Assembly: GCA_016184125.1 (NCBI GenBank)
Contig: JACPDG010000037.1
Location: 43,502-107,501 of the forward strand
Length of the DNA: 64,000 nucleotides
Reading direction: 5' to 3'
Source of the DNA: Candidatus Rokuibacteriota bacterium
Lineage (GTDB): Bacteria > Methylomirabilota > Methylomirabilia > Rokubacteriales > CSP1-6
This document shows, one piece after another, positions 52,649 through 62,186 of this stretch; position 1 is the first letter of the stretch; every line of letters begins with the position of its first letter. The notes below the pieces were generated by a model, which was not told where the DNA came from, ran no database searches, and saw only the letters and a list, made by a program, of their open reading frames with translations. The position numbers and the translations under genes are program-made.

Positions 52649-54087
52649 CGGGTGCCCTCTCCTCGCGGCAGCATCACCGTGAACCGGCTGCCCTTGCCTT
52701 CCTCGGATTCCACGTGCACCCGTCCGCCGTGGGCCTCGACCAGCCCGCGGACGATCGCGAGCCCGAGCCCGGTGCCGCCGCGCCCGCGGTGCGCCTGCTG
52801 GTAGCACTCGAAGATGCTCGGCACCGCGACCGCGGGGATGCCGACACCGGTATCTTCGACGTGGAGCGCCACGTGGTCCCCGGCATCGCTGAGCCGGACG
52901 GCGACCGCGCCGCCGCGCGGCGTGAACCGGATCCCGTTGACGACCAGGTTCACCACGACCTGGACGAGACGCTCCTCGTCGCCGATGCACGACAGATCCG
53001 TCCCCACGCGCTCGCGCGCCAGCGTCACGCCCGCTTCGTCGGCCTGCGGCCGGAGCTCCTCCAGCGCGCGCGCCACGACGCGATCGAGGTCGACCGGGCG
53101 ACGCTCGACTTCCAGCAGGCCGGCGCGCATGCGCGAGAGGTCGAGGACCTGGTTGACGAGGTTGAGCAGCCGGTCGGAGCTCTGCTCGACGATCGAGACG
53201 AGCCGCGCCTGCTTGGGATTGAGGGCCCCGGGCACACCGTCGCGCAGCAGGTGCGCCGCCTCGCGAACCGACGTCAGCGGGGATCGGAGCTCGTGCGAGA
53301 TCCTCGCGAAGAACTCCTGCTTCGTCTCGTCCATGCGTCGGAGCCGCGCGGCCATGCGATTGAAGGACCGCGCGAGGTCGCCGATCTCGTCCCGCCCGCC
53401 GATCGGGATCGGCTCGCGGAACGAGCCGGCTTCCACCGCGGACGTGGCGTCGGCCAGGGCCCGCAACGACCGCGTGATGCGGTGCGAGACCACCGCCGTC
53501 CCCACCAGCGCCAGACCGAGCGCGGCGCCGAGCGCGGCGAGCACGCCCGCCCACGTCCGCGCCTCGAGTCGCGCTGCGTCCGCCTGCGCCCCGAGCACGG
53601 CGGCGTGTCGCGCTTCCGCCAGGCGCTCCAGGGTGGCGCCGATGCGCTCCACCAGGGCGCGACCGCGACGCTCCGCGAGCCGGACAGCGGCCGCACGAGC
53701 GCCGGCCCCGGCAAGCTGCCGTTCCTCGGCGACGACGTCTTCGTACTCGTCGAGCGCCGCGAGGGCCTCGTCCAGGAGCGTCGCCTCGCGCGCGGTGACG
53801 TAGGCGCGGAGCGCCTCGAGGTCGTCGCGCGTGCGCACCGCACGCTCGTCCCAGAGCGCAGCGTACTGCGGGTCGCGCAGCACGAGCGCGCGCGCCTCGA
53901 GCCGGGCCAGCGCGAGCACGCCGTCCCGGACCGAGGCGCCGAGGCGGAGCGCCGGCATCGTCCGCGTCGTGATCTCGCGGTTCACCGCGATCAGCCGGTC
54001 GATGGCCTCGAGCGACAGGATCGACACGCCCACGAGCACCAGGATCACCAGCGAGGACGCGAGGAACAGCTTGGATGCCAGTCGCAT
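52645..54087 (-). CDS. HAMP-containing membrane sensor histidine kinase (GlrK-like)
   Basis: 480 residues: TM1 about 7-28, an all-helical periplasmic domain of about 150 residues, TM2 about 185-207, HAMP, HisKA with ARISHELRSPLTSVREAAHLL (phospho-His), HATPase with NLVVNGIRFTPRGG, DTGVGIP, GRGGTGLGLAIVRGLV. The SHELRSPLTS/REA context is typical of GlrK/QseE. First gene of a tightly overlapping four-gene operon. Confidence 0.9.
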   Translation of the reverse strand: MRLASKLFLASSLVILVLVGVSILSLEAIDRLIAVNREITTRTMPALRLGASVRDGVLALARLEARALVLRDPQYAALWDERAVRTRDDLEALRAYVTAREATLLDEALAALDEYEDVVAEERQLAGAGARAAAVRLAERRGRALVERIGATLERLAEARHAAVLGAQADAARLEARTWAGVLAALGAALGLALVGTAVVSHRITRSLRALADATSAVEAGSFREPIPIGGRDEIGDLARSFNRMAARLRRMDETKQEFFARISHELRSPLTSVREAAHLLRDGVPGALNPKQARLVSIVEQSSDRLLNLVNQVLDLSRMRAGLLEVERRPVDLDRVVARALEELRPQADEAGVTLARERVGTDLSCIGDEERLVQVVVNLVVNGIRFTPRGGAVAVRLSDAGDHVALHVEDTGVGIPAVAVPSIFECYQQAHRGRGGTGLGLAIVRGLVEAHGGRVHVESEEGKGSRFTVMLPRGEGTR

Positions 54088-54115
54088 GACAGCGGGGGCT
54101 GCAGCCTACCTCGCC

Positions 54116-55558
54116 CTATGCATCACGGGGTACCGAACTTGGATAGCCACGCGTTGGTGATTGACGGATCAGCCTGCATCGCGAGAGGTTCAGCCAAAAG
54201 GATGCTCTCGGCATCCTCTCACCGCTCCCCGCTCGCCGCTCCCCGCTCGCCGTCCCGTGGCCCGCAAGCGCCAGGCCGCGCGACGCGAGGATCTCGGCAT
54301 AGACGTTGCGGCCGCGGGTCTCCCGGACGAAGAGGGCCGCCACGGCGGACAGCAGCACGAACGCCGCGCAGATGGTGAACGCGGCGCGGTACGCCTCCAC
54401 CGGATACGCGCGCGCGCCCTGCGCGATCACGCCGGTCCAGCGCGCGTCCAGCACGGCGCCGAGCGGCCCCTGGGTGAGCGCCGCGCCGAGGAAACCCCCG
54501 AGGTTCGCGACGGCGACGGCGACGCCCGCGAGCTCCGGCGGATTCACCTCGCGCGCGATCGGCCACGTCAGCACGAAGCCGCCGCCCACGGCGCCCATCA
54601 CGAAGAGGAGCGCGTACAGCGGGCCGGGCGGGAGCCACCCGAGCGTCGCCAGGAAGACCAGCCACGTGCCGAGGTACGCGACCGCGAGACCGAGGTACGG
54701 CAGCTTCCGCCGTGCGAGCACGCGGTCCGAGAGCCAGCCGGTGAGCGGACCGGCGGCCAGCAGCGCGAGGGAGGTCGCCGTCGCGTACAGCGCGGCCTCC
54801 GTCGTGACCATCCCGTACACATCGCGCAGGTACGGGATGAACCAGAGCATCATGTTCCCGACCGCGGCGTACATGAAGAAGAACGCGACGAACGGGGGCC
54901 ACGTGTGCGGGTTGGCCAGCACCCGCACGGTACCGCGCAGGACGGCGGAGAACGGCGGCGACGCCTCGGCGCGCGCCGTCCCCGCGGGCGCGTCCCGGAC
55001 GATCGCGTAGCAGAGGACGGCGCCGACGAACGTGAGCCCGGCGACGACCGCGAACGCCGCGCGCCAGCCCGCACGCGCAACGAGCCACGCCCACGGCGCC
55101 GTCGCCAGCAGCGCCCCCAGGACCCCGACGGCGGCGCTGATCGCGGACAGCGTGCCGAAGCGCGACGGCGGGAACCAGACGGCGGCGACCTTCAGCGCGC
55201 CGACGAACGTCACCGTCGCGCCGAGTCCCACGATGAAGCGCCCCGCGAACAGGGGCGCCTCGCTCCACGCCGCCGCCATCGCGACCGCACCGAGCCCCAT
55301 CACCAGCCCGCCGAGCGCGACGATGCGTCTCACGCCGAACGTGTCGATGAACAGGCCGGCGGGCACCATGAGGGCGGCGTAGGAGTAGAAGTACGTCGCC
55401 GAGAGGAGGCCCACGACCGTTCCCGAGATGTCGAACGACTGCATGAGCTCCTTCGTGATCACGCCCGGCGCGGGCCGGTGGAAGAACGCCAGCATGAAGA
55501 GCCAGGCCGGGATGCTCCACATGAGCCATCCCGTGGCAGCGGGCGCCGCCGCACTCAC
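54116..55558 (-). CDS. MFS transporter with an abnormal C-terminal tail
   Basis: 480 residues, GTG start inside the mnmG stop (GTGA). Twelve helices; motif A-like GLFIDTFGVRRIVALGG after helix 2 and GWLSDRVLARRKLPYLG in the central loop. The opening (MWSIPAWLFMLAFFHRPAPGVITKELMQSF) is like nitrate/oxalate-type or generic CynX-like MFS members; substrate unknown. After the natural end near VYAEILASRGLALAGHG the last ~42 residues come from a low-complexity stretch with the direct repeat CGCTCCCCGCTCGC and look non-native. Confidence 0.85.
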   Translation of the reverse strand: MSAAAPAATGWLMWSIPAWLFMLAFFHRPAPGVITKELMQSFDISGTVVGLLSATYFYSYAALMVPAGLFIDTFGVRRIVALGGLVMGLGAVAMAAAWSEAPLFAGRFIVGLGATVTFVGALKVAAVWFPPSRFGTLSAISAAVGVLGALLATAPWAWLVARAGWRAAFAVVAGLTFVGAVLCYAIVRDAPAGTARAEASPPFSAVLRGTVRVLANPHTWPPFVAFFFMYAAVGNMMLWFIPYLRDVYGMVTTEAALYATATSLALLAAGPLTGWLSDRVLARRKLPYLGLAVAYLGTWLVFLATLGWLPPGPLYALLFVMGAVGGGFVLTWPIAREVNPPELAGVAVAVANLGGFLGAALTQGPLGAVLDARWTGVIAQGARAYPVEAYRAAFTICAAFVLLSAVAALFVRETRGRNVYAEILASRGLALAGHGTASGERRAGSGERMPRASFWLNLSRCRLIRQSPTRGYPSSVPRDA

Positions 55559-57510
55559 CGTGCGGCGTCCCGCGTGGTCTCGCACAGCGCCTCGCCGCCT
55601 CGCTCGGAGCCCGTCGACGAATCGGGTGGTCGAGGAGCGCCCCGGCTTCGCCGGGGCGCTTCCGAGCCACCCTGGGGGGGCTTGGGGGACCCGTCGAGGT
55701 CCCCCATGAAGTCGGCCTCGAGGCGGTGACACCAGATGGAGAGGATGGACATCGCCGCCGGCGTGACGCCGGGCACGCGCGACGCCTGACCGAGCGACGC
55801 GGGCCGCACCTCGGCGAGGCGCTCGCGGATCTCGGCGGACAGTCCCGGGACCGCCCCGTAGTCGAGGCTCTCCGGCAACCGCTGGGCCTCCATGCGGCGG
55901 AACCGCTCCACGTCGGCCAGCATCCGGCGGACATAGCCGTCGTACTTCGCGGCCACCTCGACCTGTCGCGCGACGTGCCGATCGACGCCACGCGCGCCCG
56001 AGCGCTCCGCGACGTCCTCGTACCGGACCTCGGGCCGGCACAGCACGCTGAACAGCGGGACCGAGCCGGCACGACGCGCGCGCAGCCTCGCGATCTCCGA
56101 CTCGACCTGCGCCCGCCGCCGCTCGATGGCCTCCGCGCGCTCGCGCGACACCAGCCCGAGCCGGTGGCCGTGGCCGACGAGTCTCAGATCCGCGTTGTCC
56201 TCGCGCAGCAGGAGGCGGTACTCGGCCCGCGACGTGAACATGCGATACGGCTCGACCGTGCCCTTCGTGACGAGGTCGTCGACGAGCACCGCCATGTAGC
56301 ATTCCGAGCGGTCCGGCAGGAGCCCATCGCGCTCGCCGGCGCTCGCCGCCGCGTTCACGCCTGCCCACAGCCCGAGCGCCGCCGCTTCCTCGTAGCCCGT
56401 CGTGCCGTTCACCTGCCCGGCGAGCCAGAGGCCGGGGACGTCGCGGCACTCGAGCGTCGGTCGCAGCTGCGTCGGCTCCACGAAGTCGTACTCGATGGCG
56501 TAGCCGGGCCGCATGATCTCGGCGCGCTCGAGTCCGGGAATGGACTGCACGAGCGCGTCCTGCACGTCGACCGGCAGGCTCGTCGAGATCCCGTTCGCGT
56601 ACACCTCCTCGGTGTCGAGGCCGTCGGGCTCGAGGATCACCTGGTGGCGCTCCCGCTCCGCGAACCGCACGACCTTGTCCTCGATCGACGGGCAGTACCG
56701 CACGCCGGTCGCGCCGATGGCGCCCGAGTAGAGCGGCGACCGGTCGAGGTTGTCGCGGATCAGCGCGTGCGTCGCCGGGGTCGTGTACGTGGTGTGACAC
56801 GCAACCTGCGGCAGCGGAGGCCGCTCGGTTGCCCAGTGGAACGGCCACGGCTCGGCGTCGCCCCACTGTTCGTCAAGCCGGTCCCAGTCGATCGTCGAGC
56901 GGCGCAGCCGCGGCGACGTCCCCGTCTTGAGCCGGCCGAGTCGAAGCCCGAGCTCGCGGAGGGCATCCGAGAGCGCGTTGGACGCGGGCTCGCCGGCGCG
57001 GCCGGCGCTGTGCCGCGTGAGCCCGACGTGAATGAGACCGCGCAGGAACGTGCCCGCCGTGACGACGACGGCGCGCGCGTGGTGGCGGACACCGAGCTCG
57101 TCCTCGATGCCGGCGACCCGCCCACCGCGGACGACGAAGCGCATCGCCTGCCCCTGACGCACCTCGAGCCCGGGCTCCCGCTCGATCGTCTGCTTCATCG
57201 CTGCGCGGTAGCGCGCGCGGTCGCACTGCGCGCGGGTCGAGCGCACCGCGGCGCCCCGCGAGGCGTTCAGCGTCTTGAACTGGATCGCGGCACGGTCGGT
57301 GTTGCGGCCCATCTCGCCGCCGAGGGCGTCGATCTCGCGCACGAGGTGGCCCTTCGCCGTGCCGCCGACGGCCGGATTGCAGGACATCTGTCCGATCCCG
57401 TCGAGGTTCATCGTGAGGAGGAGCGTCTTCGCTCCCATGCGGGCCGCGGCGAGGGCGGCCTCCGCGCCCGCATGGCCGGCGCCCACCACGACGACGTCGA
57501 ACGACGGCAT
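55555..57510 (-). CDS. mnmG: tRNA uridine-5-carboxymethylaminomethyl modification enzyme MnmG
   Basis: 651 residues against a usual 620-630. FAD motif VGAGHAGAEAALAAARMG, GQMSCNPAVGGTAKGHLVREIDALGGEMG, and the C-terminal helical domain to PASLGQASRVPGVTPAAMSIL. Together with MnmE it installs cmnm5U34 in tRNA. The final ~45 residues (from DFMGDLDGSPKPPQGG) are encoded by a repeat element in reverse orientation and are foreign to the family. The usual downstream rsmG-parA genes are absent. Confidence 0.94.
   Translation of the reverse strand: MPSFDVVVVGAGHAGAEAALAAARMGAKTLLLTMNLDGIGQMSCNPAVGGTAKGHLVREIDALGGEMGRNTDRAAIQFKTLNASRGAAVRSTRAQCDRARYRAAMKQTIEREPGLEVRQGQAMRFVVRGGRVAGIEDELGVRHHARAVVVTAGTFLRGLIHVGLTRHSAGRAGEPASNALSDALRELGLRLGRLKTGTSPRLRRSTIDWDRLDEQWGDAEPWPFHWATERPPLPQVACHTTYTTPATHALIRDNLDRSPLYSGAIGATGVRYCPSIEDKVVRFAERERHQVILEPDGLDTEEVYANGISTSLPVDVQDALVQSIPGLERAEIMRPGYAIEYDFVEPTQLRPTLECRDVPGLWLAGQVNGTTGYEEAAALGLWAGVNAAASAGERDGLLPDRSECYMAVLVDDLVTKGTVEPYRMFTSRAEYRLLLREDNADLRLVGHGHRLGLVSRERAEAIERRRAQVESEIARLRARRAGSVPLFSVLCRPEVRYEDVAERSGARGVDRHVARQVEVAAKYDGYVRRMLADVERFRRMEAQRLPESLDYGAVPGLSAEIRERLAEVRPASLGQASRVPGVTPAAMSILSIWCHRLEADFMGDLDGSPKPPQGGSEAPRRSRGAPRPPDSSTGSERGGEALCETTRDAAR
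55608..55707 (-). repeat. Double-hairpin repeat unit inside the mnmG 3' end
   Basis: Minus-strand order: TGGGGGACC-TCGACG-GGTCCCCCA, C-run, GGCTCGGAAGCGCCCCGGCG with hairpin 2 AGCGCCCCGG-CGAAG-CCGGGGCGCT, tail CCCGATTCGTCGACGGGCTC. The mnmG frame runs through all of it. Confidence 0.9.
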
Positions 57511-57708
57511 AACGCGTTAGTAGTAGCAGAGGCGCGGGGGATGCGGCAAGCCAGGCGACCGGCGGCGCCCGCTGCAGAAGTTACAACGGCGGGCTGCGGG
57601 TGCCCCGCGCCGGCCGCTCGGCGTGCGGCCGCTCACGTTGCAAAGCCCTCCTGGACGCCCTACCATAGCGCGCGGATTCCAAGCCGTTCGTTCCGCGGAG
57701 GATCACTC

Positions 57709-58743
57709 GTGGAGTTCGGCATCGCGCTGCGCGGCCGCGGCCCCCTCGCCAAGCCCGACGTGCTGCTCCGGATGGCGGCGAAGGCGGAGGCGCTCCGCTA
57801 CGACTCGGTCTTCGTCACCGACCACGTCGTGCTCCCGGCGTCGAGCGCGCGCTCCACGTACCCGTACTCGCCGACCGGGCAGTTCCCGGGCGGCGCTCAG
57901 CAGGAATACCTCGAGCCCCTCGTCCTGCTCGGCTGGCTCGCGCACGCCACGCGACGCATCCGGCTCGGCACGAGCGTGCTCGTCGTGCCCTACCGGAACC
58001 CGCTGCTGACCGCGAAGATGCTCGCCACGCTCGACACGCTGGCGCGGGGGCGTCTGATCCTCGGCGTCGGGGTGGGGTGGCTCGCCGAGGAGTTCGAGGC
58101 GCTCGCCGCGCCGGCCTTCGCGGAGCGCGGCGCCGTCACCGACGAGTACGTGGCGCTCATGCGGGCGGCGTGGACGGAAGACCCGGTGAGCTTCGAGGGC
58201 CGCCACTACCGCGTGAAGGACGTCCACGTGCTGCCGAAGCCGGCCCAGCCTCACGGCATCCCGGTCTGGATCGGCGGGCATTCGGACGCTGCGGTCAAGC
58301 GCGCCGGCCGGCTCGGCGACGGCTGGCATCCGATCGGCGGCCGGCCACCCGCGGTGCTGGACCCGGACGAGTATGCCGGGAAGGTCGACCTCCTCCGCCG
58401 GGCCGCGCGCGAGGCGGGCCGCAGGCCCGACCGCGTCACGCTCTCGCTCCGCATCCCGATGCAGGTGCGTTCGCCCCGCGCGAAGGCGCTCGCCGGCGAC
58501 CGGCCCCACTTCCAGGGCACGGCCGCCGAGGTGCGGGGCGACGTCGAGCGGTATGCCGCCCTGGGCGTGACGCACTTCGTCTTCGACGCGATCGAGGAAG
58601 ACCTGCCCGGCGTGCTGACGAACATCGCGCGCTTCGCCGAAGACGTCCGGCCGCGTGTGCGGGCCTCGGGTCCGGACCGCGGCCGGTCCGGTGCGGACCG
58701 CAGCCGGCGAAGACGGGCGCGCGGACCGCGGCCGGTCCGGTGA
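57709..58743 (+). CDS. LLM-class F420-dependent oxidoreductase
   Basis: 344 residues, GTG start with GGAGGAT. TIM-barrel luciferase-like family: AKAEALRYDSVFVTDHVVLP, RRIRLGTSVLVVPYRNPLLTAKMLATLDTLARGRLILGVGVGW, PVWIGGHSDAAVKRAGRLGDGWHP. F420 use is inferred from the family and from the cofactor genes that follow. The last ~28 residues come from a palindromic GC repeat and are Arg/Gly/Pro-rich. The 198 bp before it hold nothing recognisable. Confidence 0.88.
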   Translation: MEFGIALRGRGPLAKPDVLLRMAAKAEALRYDSVFVTDHVVLPASSARSTYPYSPTGQFPGGAQQEYLEPLVLLGWLAHATRRIRLGTSVLVVPYRNPLLTAKMLATLDTLARGRLILGVGVGWLAEEFEALAAPAFAERGAVTDEYVALMRAAWTEDPVSFEGRHYRVKDVHVLPKPAQPHGIPVWIGGHSDAAVKRAGRLGDGWHPIGGRPPAVLDPDEYAGKVDLLRRAAREAGRRPDRVTLSLRIPMQVRSPRAKALAGDRPHFQGTAAEVRGDVERYAALGVTHFVFDAIEEDLPGVLTNIARFAEDVRPRVRASGPDRGRSGADRSRRRRARGPRPVR

Positions 58744-58759
58744 TGACCGCGGCCGGTCC
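58674..58759 (+). repeat. Palindromic GGACCGCGGCCGGTCC repeats
   Basis: Copies at 58674-58689 and 58723-58738 and a shortened one at 58745-58758, each GGACCG-CGGC-CGGTCC. They span the 3' end of the LLM gene and the gap before cofG. Confidence 0.8.
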
Positions 58760-58780
58760 AACGATGACACGTCGTCCCGC

Positions 58781-59935
58781 ATGACGGCTCACACGATCGG
58801 TCACGACGAGGCACGCCGCCTCATCGCCGCCCCCCGCGACGCGCTCGATGACCTGCTCGCGCGCGCCGGCGAGGTCCGTGATCGGGGACGCGGGCGCATC
58901 GTGACGTTCTCGAAGAAGGTCTTCGTTCCGCTCACGACGCTCTGCCGCGACTACTGCCGGTATTGCACCTTCCGGCGAGATCCCGGCGAGCCCGGAGCGC
59001 ACACGATGACGCCCGACGAGGTCGTCGCGCTCGTCCAGGCCGGCGCGCGGCTCGGCGCGAAGGAGGCCCTGTTCTCGCTCGGCGACAAGCCGGAGGCCCT
59101 GTTCCCCGAGCACCGCGCGTTTCTCCGCCGCATGGGCCACCGCACGACGCTCGGGTACCTCCGCGGGATGTGCGCGCTCACGCTCCAGGAGTCGACGCTC
59201 CTGCCCCACGTCAATCCCGGCGTGATGGCGGAGCGAGACCTGGCGGCGCTCCGCGAGGTCACCGTGTCGATGGGGCTCATGCTCGAGACTCTCTCGCGGC
59301 GCCTGCTCGAGCCCGGCATGGCGCACGAGCGGGCGCCCGACAAGGTGCCGGCACGCCGGCTCCGGACGATCGAGCTCGCGGGGAAGCTCGGCATCCCGTT
59401 CACGACCGGGATCCTCATCGGGATCGGCGAGACCCTGGACGAGCGCGTCGATGCGCTCGTCGCGATCCGCGATCTGCACCAGCGCTGGGGCCACGTGCAG
59501 GAAGTGATCATCCAGAATTTCCGTGCGAAGCCGCGGATCCCGATGCGGGACGCCCCCGAGCCCGGCTTCGAGGACCTCGCGCGCACGGTCGCGGTGGCGC
59601 GCCTGCTGCTCGGGCCCGACGTCAACCTGCAGGCGCCACCGAACCTGTCGGCGGCGGAGTACCCGCGGCTGCTGGGCGCGGGCTTGAACGACTGGGGCGG
59701 CATTTCGCCGCTGACATCGGACCACATCAACCCCGAGGCTCCGTGGCCGGCGATCCGGGAGCTCCGGCGTGCGACGGAAGGGGCCGGGTACGCGCTCCGC
59801 GAGCGGCTCGCGCTGTATCCCGAGTACGTCTCGCGCGCCGAGTTCGTGACCGACCGCCTGCGTGCGCGCGTCGCCGAGCTCACCGACGGCCGGGGCCTCG
59901 TCAAGGAGTGCCATGAACACTGGCGCAGCTGGTAG
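58781..59935 (+). CDS. cofG: 7,8-didemethyl-8-hydroxy-5-deazariboflavin synthase, CofG subunit
   Basis: 384 residues. Radical-SAM cluster cysteines C55, C59, C62 (CRDYCRYC) in the CofG context FVPLTTLCRDYCRYCTFRRDP, and TLGYLRGMCALTLQESTLLPHVNPG. With CofH it builds FO, the chromophore of F420, from tyrosine and a ribityl-diaminouracil. Its 3' end overlaps cofH by 23 bp, so the two halves are separate genes as in archaea, not fused as in actinobacterial FbiC. Confidence 0.94.
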   Translation: MTAHTIGHDEARRLIAAPRDALDDLLARAGEVRDRGRGRIVTFSKKVFVPLTTLCRDYCRYCTFRRDPGEPGAHTMTPDEVVALVQAGARLGAKEALFSLGDKPEALFPEHRAFLRRMGHRTTLGYLRGMCALTLQESTLLPHVNPGVMAERDLAALREVTVSMGLMLETLSRRLLEPGMAHERAPDKVPARRLRTIELAGKLGIPFTTGILIGIGETLDERVDALVAIRDLHQRWGHVQEVIIQNFRAKPRIPMRDAPEPGFEDLARTVAVARLLLGPDVNLQAPPNLSAAEYPRLLGAGLNDWGGISPLTSDHINPEAPWPAIRELRRATEGAGYALRERLALYPEYVSRAEFVTDRLRARVAELTDGRGLVKECHEHWRSW

Positions 59936-61178
59936 CACGGTGCTCGCGATGGACGGCGTGTCCCGGGACGTTCGCCGCATCCTCTCCCGTGCGCTCGATG
60001 GCCACGAGCTCACGGTGGACGACGGCTGTGTGATCGCCGAGGCCCGCGGACGCGATCTCCACGCGGTGGTCGTCACGGCCGACGAGATGCGCCGCCGCCA
60101 GGTGGGCGACGCCGTCACGTTCGTGATCAACCGCAACGTCAACTTCACGAACGTCTGCATCAAGCACTGCACCTTCTGCGCGTTCAGCCGCGACCACCGC
60201 GAGGAAGACGGCTACTTCCTGCCGGTGGAGGAGGTCGTACGGCGCGCCGCGGAGGCCGCGGAGCTCGGGGCGACGGAGGTGTGCATCCAGGCCGGCCTGC
60301 CGCCGAAGCTCGACGGCCGCTACTACATCGACCTCGCGCGCGCGCTCAAGCAGGCGCTGCCGTCAGTGCACCTCCACGCGTTCTCCCCCGAGGAGGTGCT
60401 CTACGGCTCGGTGCGGTCCGGCCTCTCGATCCGCGAGTACCTCACGGAGCTGCGCGCGGCGGGGCTCGGCACGCTGCCCGGGACGTCGGCCGAGATCCTC
60501 GACCAGGAGATCCGCGATCGCATCGCGCGCGGACGGATCACCGTGGCGCAGTGGGTGGACGTCATCACGACGGCGCACTCCCTCGGGATCCGCACGACCT
60601 CGACGATCATGTACGGCCACATCGAGACGCCGCGCCACTGGGTGAAGCACCTCGACCTGCTGCGCAGCATCCAGAAAGAGACGGGCGGCTTCACCGAGTT
60701 CGTCCCGCTGTCGCTCATTCACTCCGAGGCGCCGATGTACTCGAAGAACCTCGTCCCCGGCGTGCGGCCCGGCGCGACCGGCACGGAGGTCGTCCGCATG
60801 CACGCGCTCGCGCGGCTCTACCTTGGCGCGACGATCCGGAGCGTGCAGGCCTCGTGGGTGAAGGAAGGGCCGAAGCTGGCGCAGCTGCTGCTCGACGCCG
60901 GCGCGAACGACCTCGGGGGCACGCTCATCAACGAGTCGATCTCCACCTCGGCGGGCGCCGGCTACGGGCAGCTCGTCCCGCCGCGCGAGATCGTGCGCCT
61001 GATCCGCGACGCCGGACGACAGCCCGCGCAGCGCGACACCGAGTACCGCATCGTCAAGACGTACGCCGAGGGCGAGACCGTGGACTCCCCGCTCGACGCG
61101 ATCGAGGATGCGGACACCCGCTTCGGCTCGTACCGCCGCCTCGTGGCGTCGGGCGAGTTCCGCTTCGCGCGTCGCTGA
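59913..61178 (+). CDS. cofH: FO synthase, CofH subunit
   Basis: 421 residues, Shine-Dalgarno AAGGAG. Radical-SAM cysteines C82, C86, C89 (CIKHCTFC), INRNVNFTNVC before them, ASWVKEGPKLAQLLLDAGANDLGGTLINESIS and STSAGAGYGQLVPP near the end, all typical. Makes the tyrosine-derived adduct that CofG cyclises to FO. Confidence 0.95.
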   Translation: MNTGAAGSTVLAMDGVSRDVRRILSRALDGHELTVDDGCVIAEARGRDLHAVVVTADEMRRRQVGDAVTFVINRNVNFTNVCIKHCTFCAFSRDHREEDGYFLPVEEVVRRAAEAAELGATEVCIQAGLPPKLDGRYYIDLARALKQALPSVHLHAFSPEEVLYGSVRSGLSIREYLTELRAAGLGTLPGTSAEILDQEIRDRIARGRITVAQWVDVITTAHSLGIRTTSTIMYGHIETPRHWVKHLDLLRSIQKETGGFTEFVPLSLIHSEAPMYSKNLVPGVRPGATGTEVVRMHALARLYLGATIRSVQASWVKEGPKLAQLLLDAGANDLGGTLINESISTSAGAGYGQLVPPREIVRLIRDAGRQPAQRDTEYRIVKTYAEGETVDSPLDAIEDADTRFGSYRRLVASGEFRFARR

Positions 61179-61296
61179 GCCAGACTCCGAGCCGCGCCCG
61201 CATGCGTGATTCGCGTCGCCGACGCTGGCTGTGTCCAGGGGCCTGTGGTAATAATGCACGTCGCGTTCACACACCTTTTCGCGAGGAGGGCACTCG

Positions 61297-61584
61297 ATGG
61301 CGAAGATGATGACGAAATCCGCGGTCATGGGACATCTGTCTCAAAAGACCGGCCTCAGCAAGAAGCAGGTGGCGCAGGTCTTCGAGGAGACGCTCGCCCT
61401 GGCCACCAAGGAGTCGAAGAACGGGTTCGTGCTTCCCGGCTTCGGCAAGCTGGTCGTCGCCAACCGCAAGGCACGCATGGGCCGCAATCCGCAGACGGGC
61501 GAGCCGATCAAGATCCCCGCGAAGCGCGTCTGCAAGTTCCGCCTGGCCAAGAGCCTCAAGGACACCGTGCTTGGCAAGAAGTAG
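61297..61584 (+). CDS. HU-family DNA-binding protein
   Basis: 95 residues, Shine-Dalgarno GAGGAGG. HU/IHF fold: SQKTGLSKKQVAQVFEETLALA, FVLPGFGKLVVANRKARMGRNPQTGEPIKIPAK with the DNA-wedging arm RNPQTGEPI. Nucleoid packaging. Sits between cofH and cofD, breaking the F420 cluster; an AT-rich TAATAAT at 61249-61255 may be its -10. Confidence 0.93.
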   Translation: MAKMMTKSAVMGHLSQKTGLSKKQVAQVFEETLALATKESKNGFVLPGFGKLVVANRKARMGRNPQTGEPIKIPAKRVCKFRLAKSLKDTVLGKK

Positions 61585-62182
61585 GACCGGCGGCCGGCGC
61601 TCCGCCGCCGCGCGGCCGTCCGTTCCCGAATCCGCTCCGTCAGCGGTCGGCGATGCGCCCATTCCCTCGCTCGCGTCGGCGACGCTGCCGCGCGTCTGGC
61701 AGGGCGTGGGTTACCGGCCTCTGGCGGAGCCCGGTCCCGCCCGTCGCCTCTTCGACTTCGCCGCGGTGCCGTGGCCAGCGTGCGAGGCCCTGGCGCTCGC
61801 ATGGGGCGCCTCGCACGACGACCGGCTCGTCGGCGCCATCGTCGGCGAGCGTGCTCGGAGCAGCACCGTGCGTGCTGCGGACAGCGGCGTGGCCCTCGGC
61901 ACCTCGATGTTCCTGCACGGTCCCGTGGTCGTCACCGATCGCGATCCGATCGAGGTCGCCGCGCAGCTCGTCACCGCGGCGCTCGACCATGCGCGCGCCC
62001 TCGGCGTCGAGACGCTGTTCGCGCGCCCGCTCGCGCTGGACCGCCTGTGGGTCAGGTTCGGCTTCATCCCGACTCCGGAGAGTGCGCTGCCACCCAGCCT
62101 CGCCGGCCGGCCGGGAAGCGGTCTCTACGCCTGGCGTGGAGGAAGCGCGCTCTGGACGTTCCGGGACATTCCACGCGACTGA
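61571..62182 (+). CDS. Unrecognised protein before cofD
   Basis: 203 residues from a TTG overlapping the HU end; a GTG at 61706 (158 residues) is an alternative since the first 45 residues are low-complexity. The rest (PWPACEALALAWGASHDDRLVGAIVGE; FLHGPVVVTDRDPIEVAAQLVTAALDHARALGVETLFARP) has an alpha/beta rhythm like an acetyltransferase fold, but I see no acetyl-CoA motif and do not assign a function. Two repeat units separate it from cofD. Confidence 0.55.
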   Translation: MARSRTGGRRSAAARPSVPESAPSAVGDAPIPSLASATLPRVWQGVGYRPLAEPGPARRLFDFAAVPWPACEALALAWGASHDDRLVGAIVGERARSSTVRAADSGVALGTSMFLHGPVVVTDRDPIEVAAQLVTAALDHARALGVETLFARPLALDRLWVRFGFIPTPESALPPSLAGRPGSGLYAWRGGSALWTFRDIPRD

Positions 62183-62186
62183 CGTC

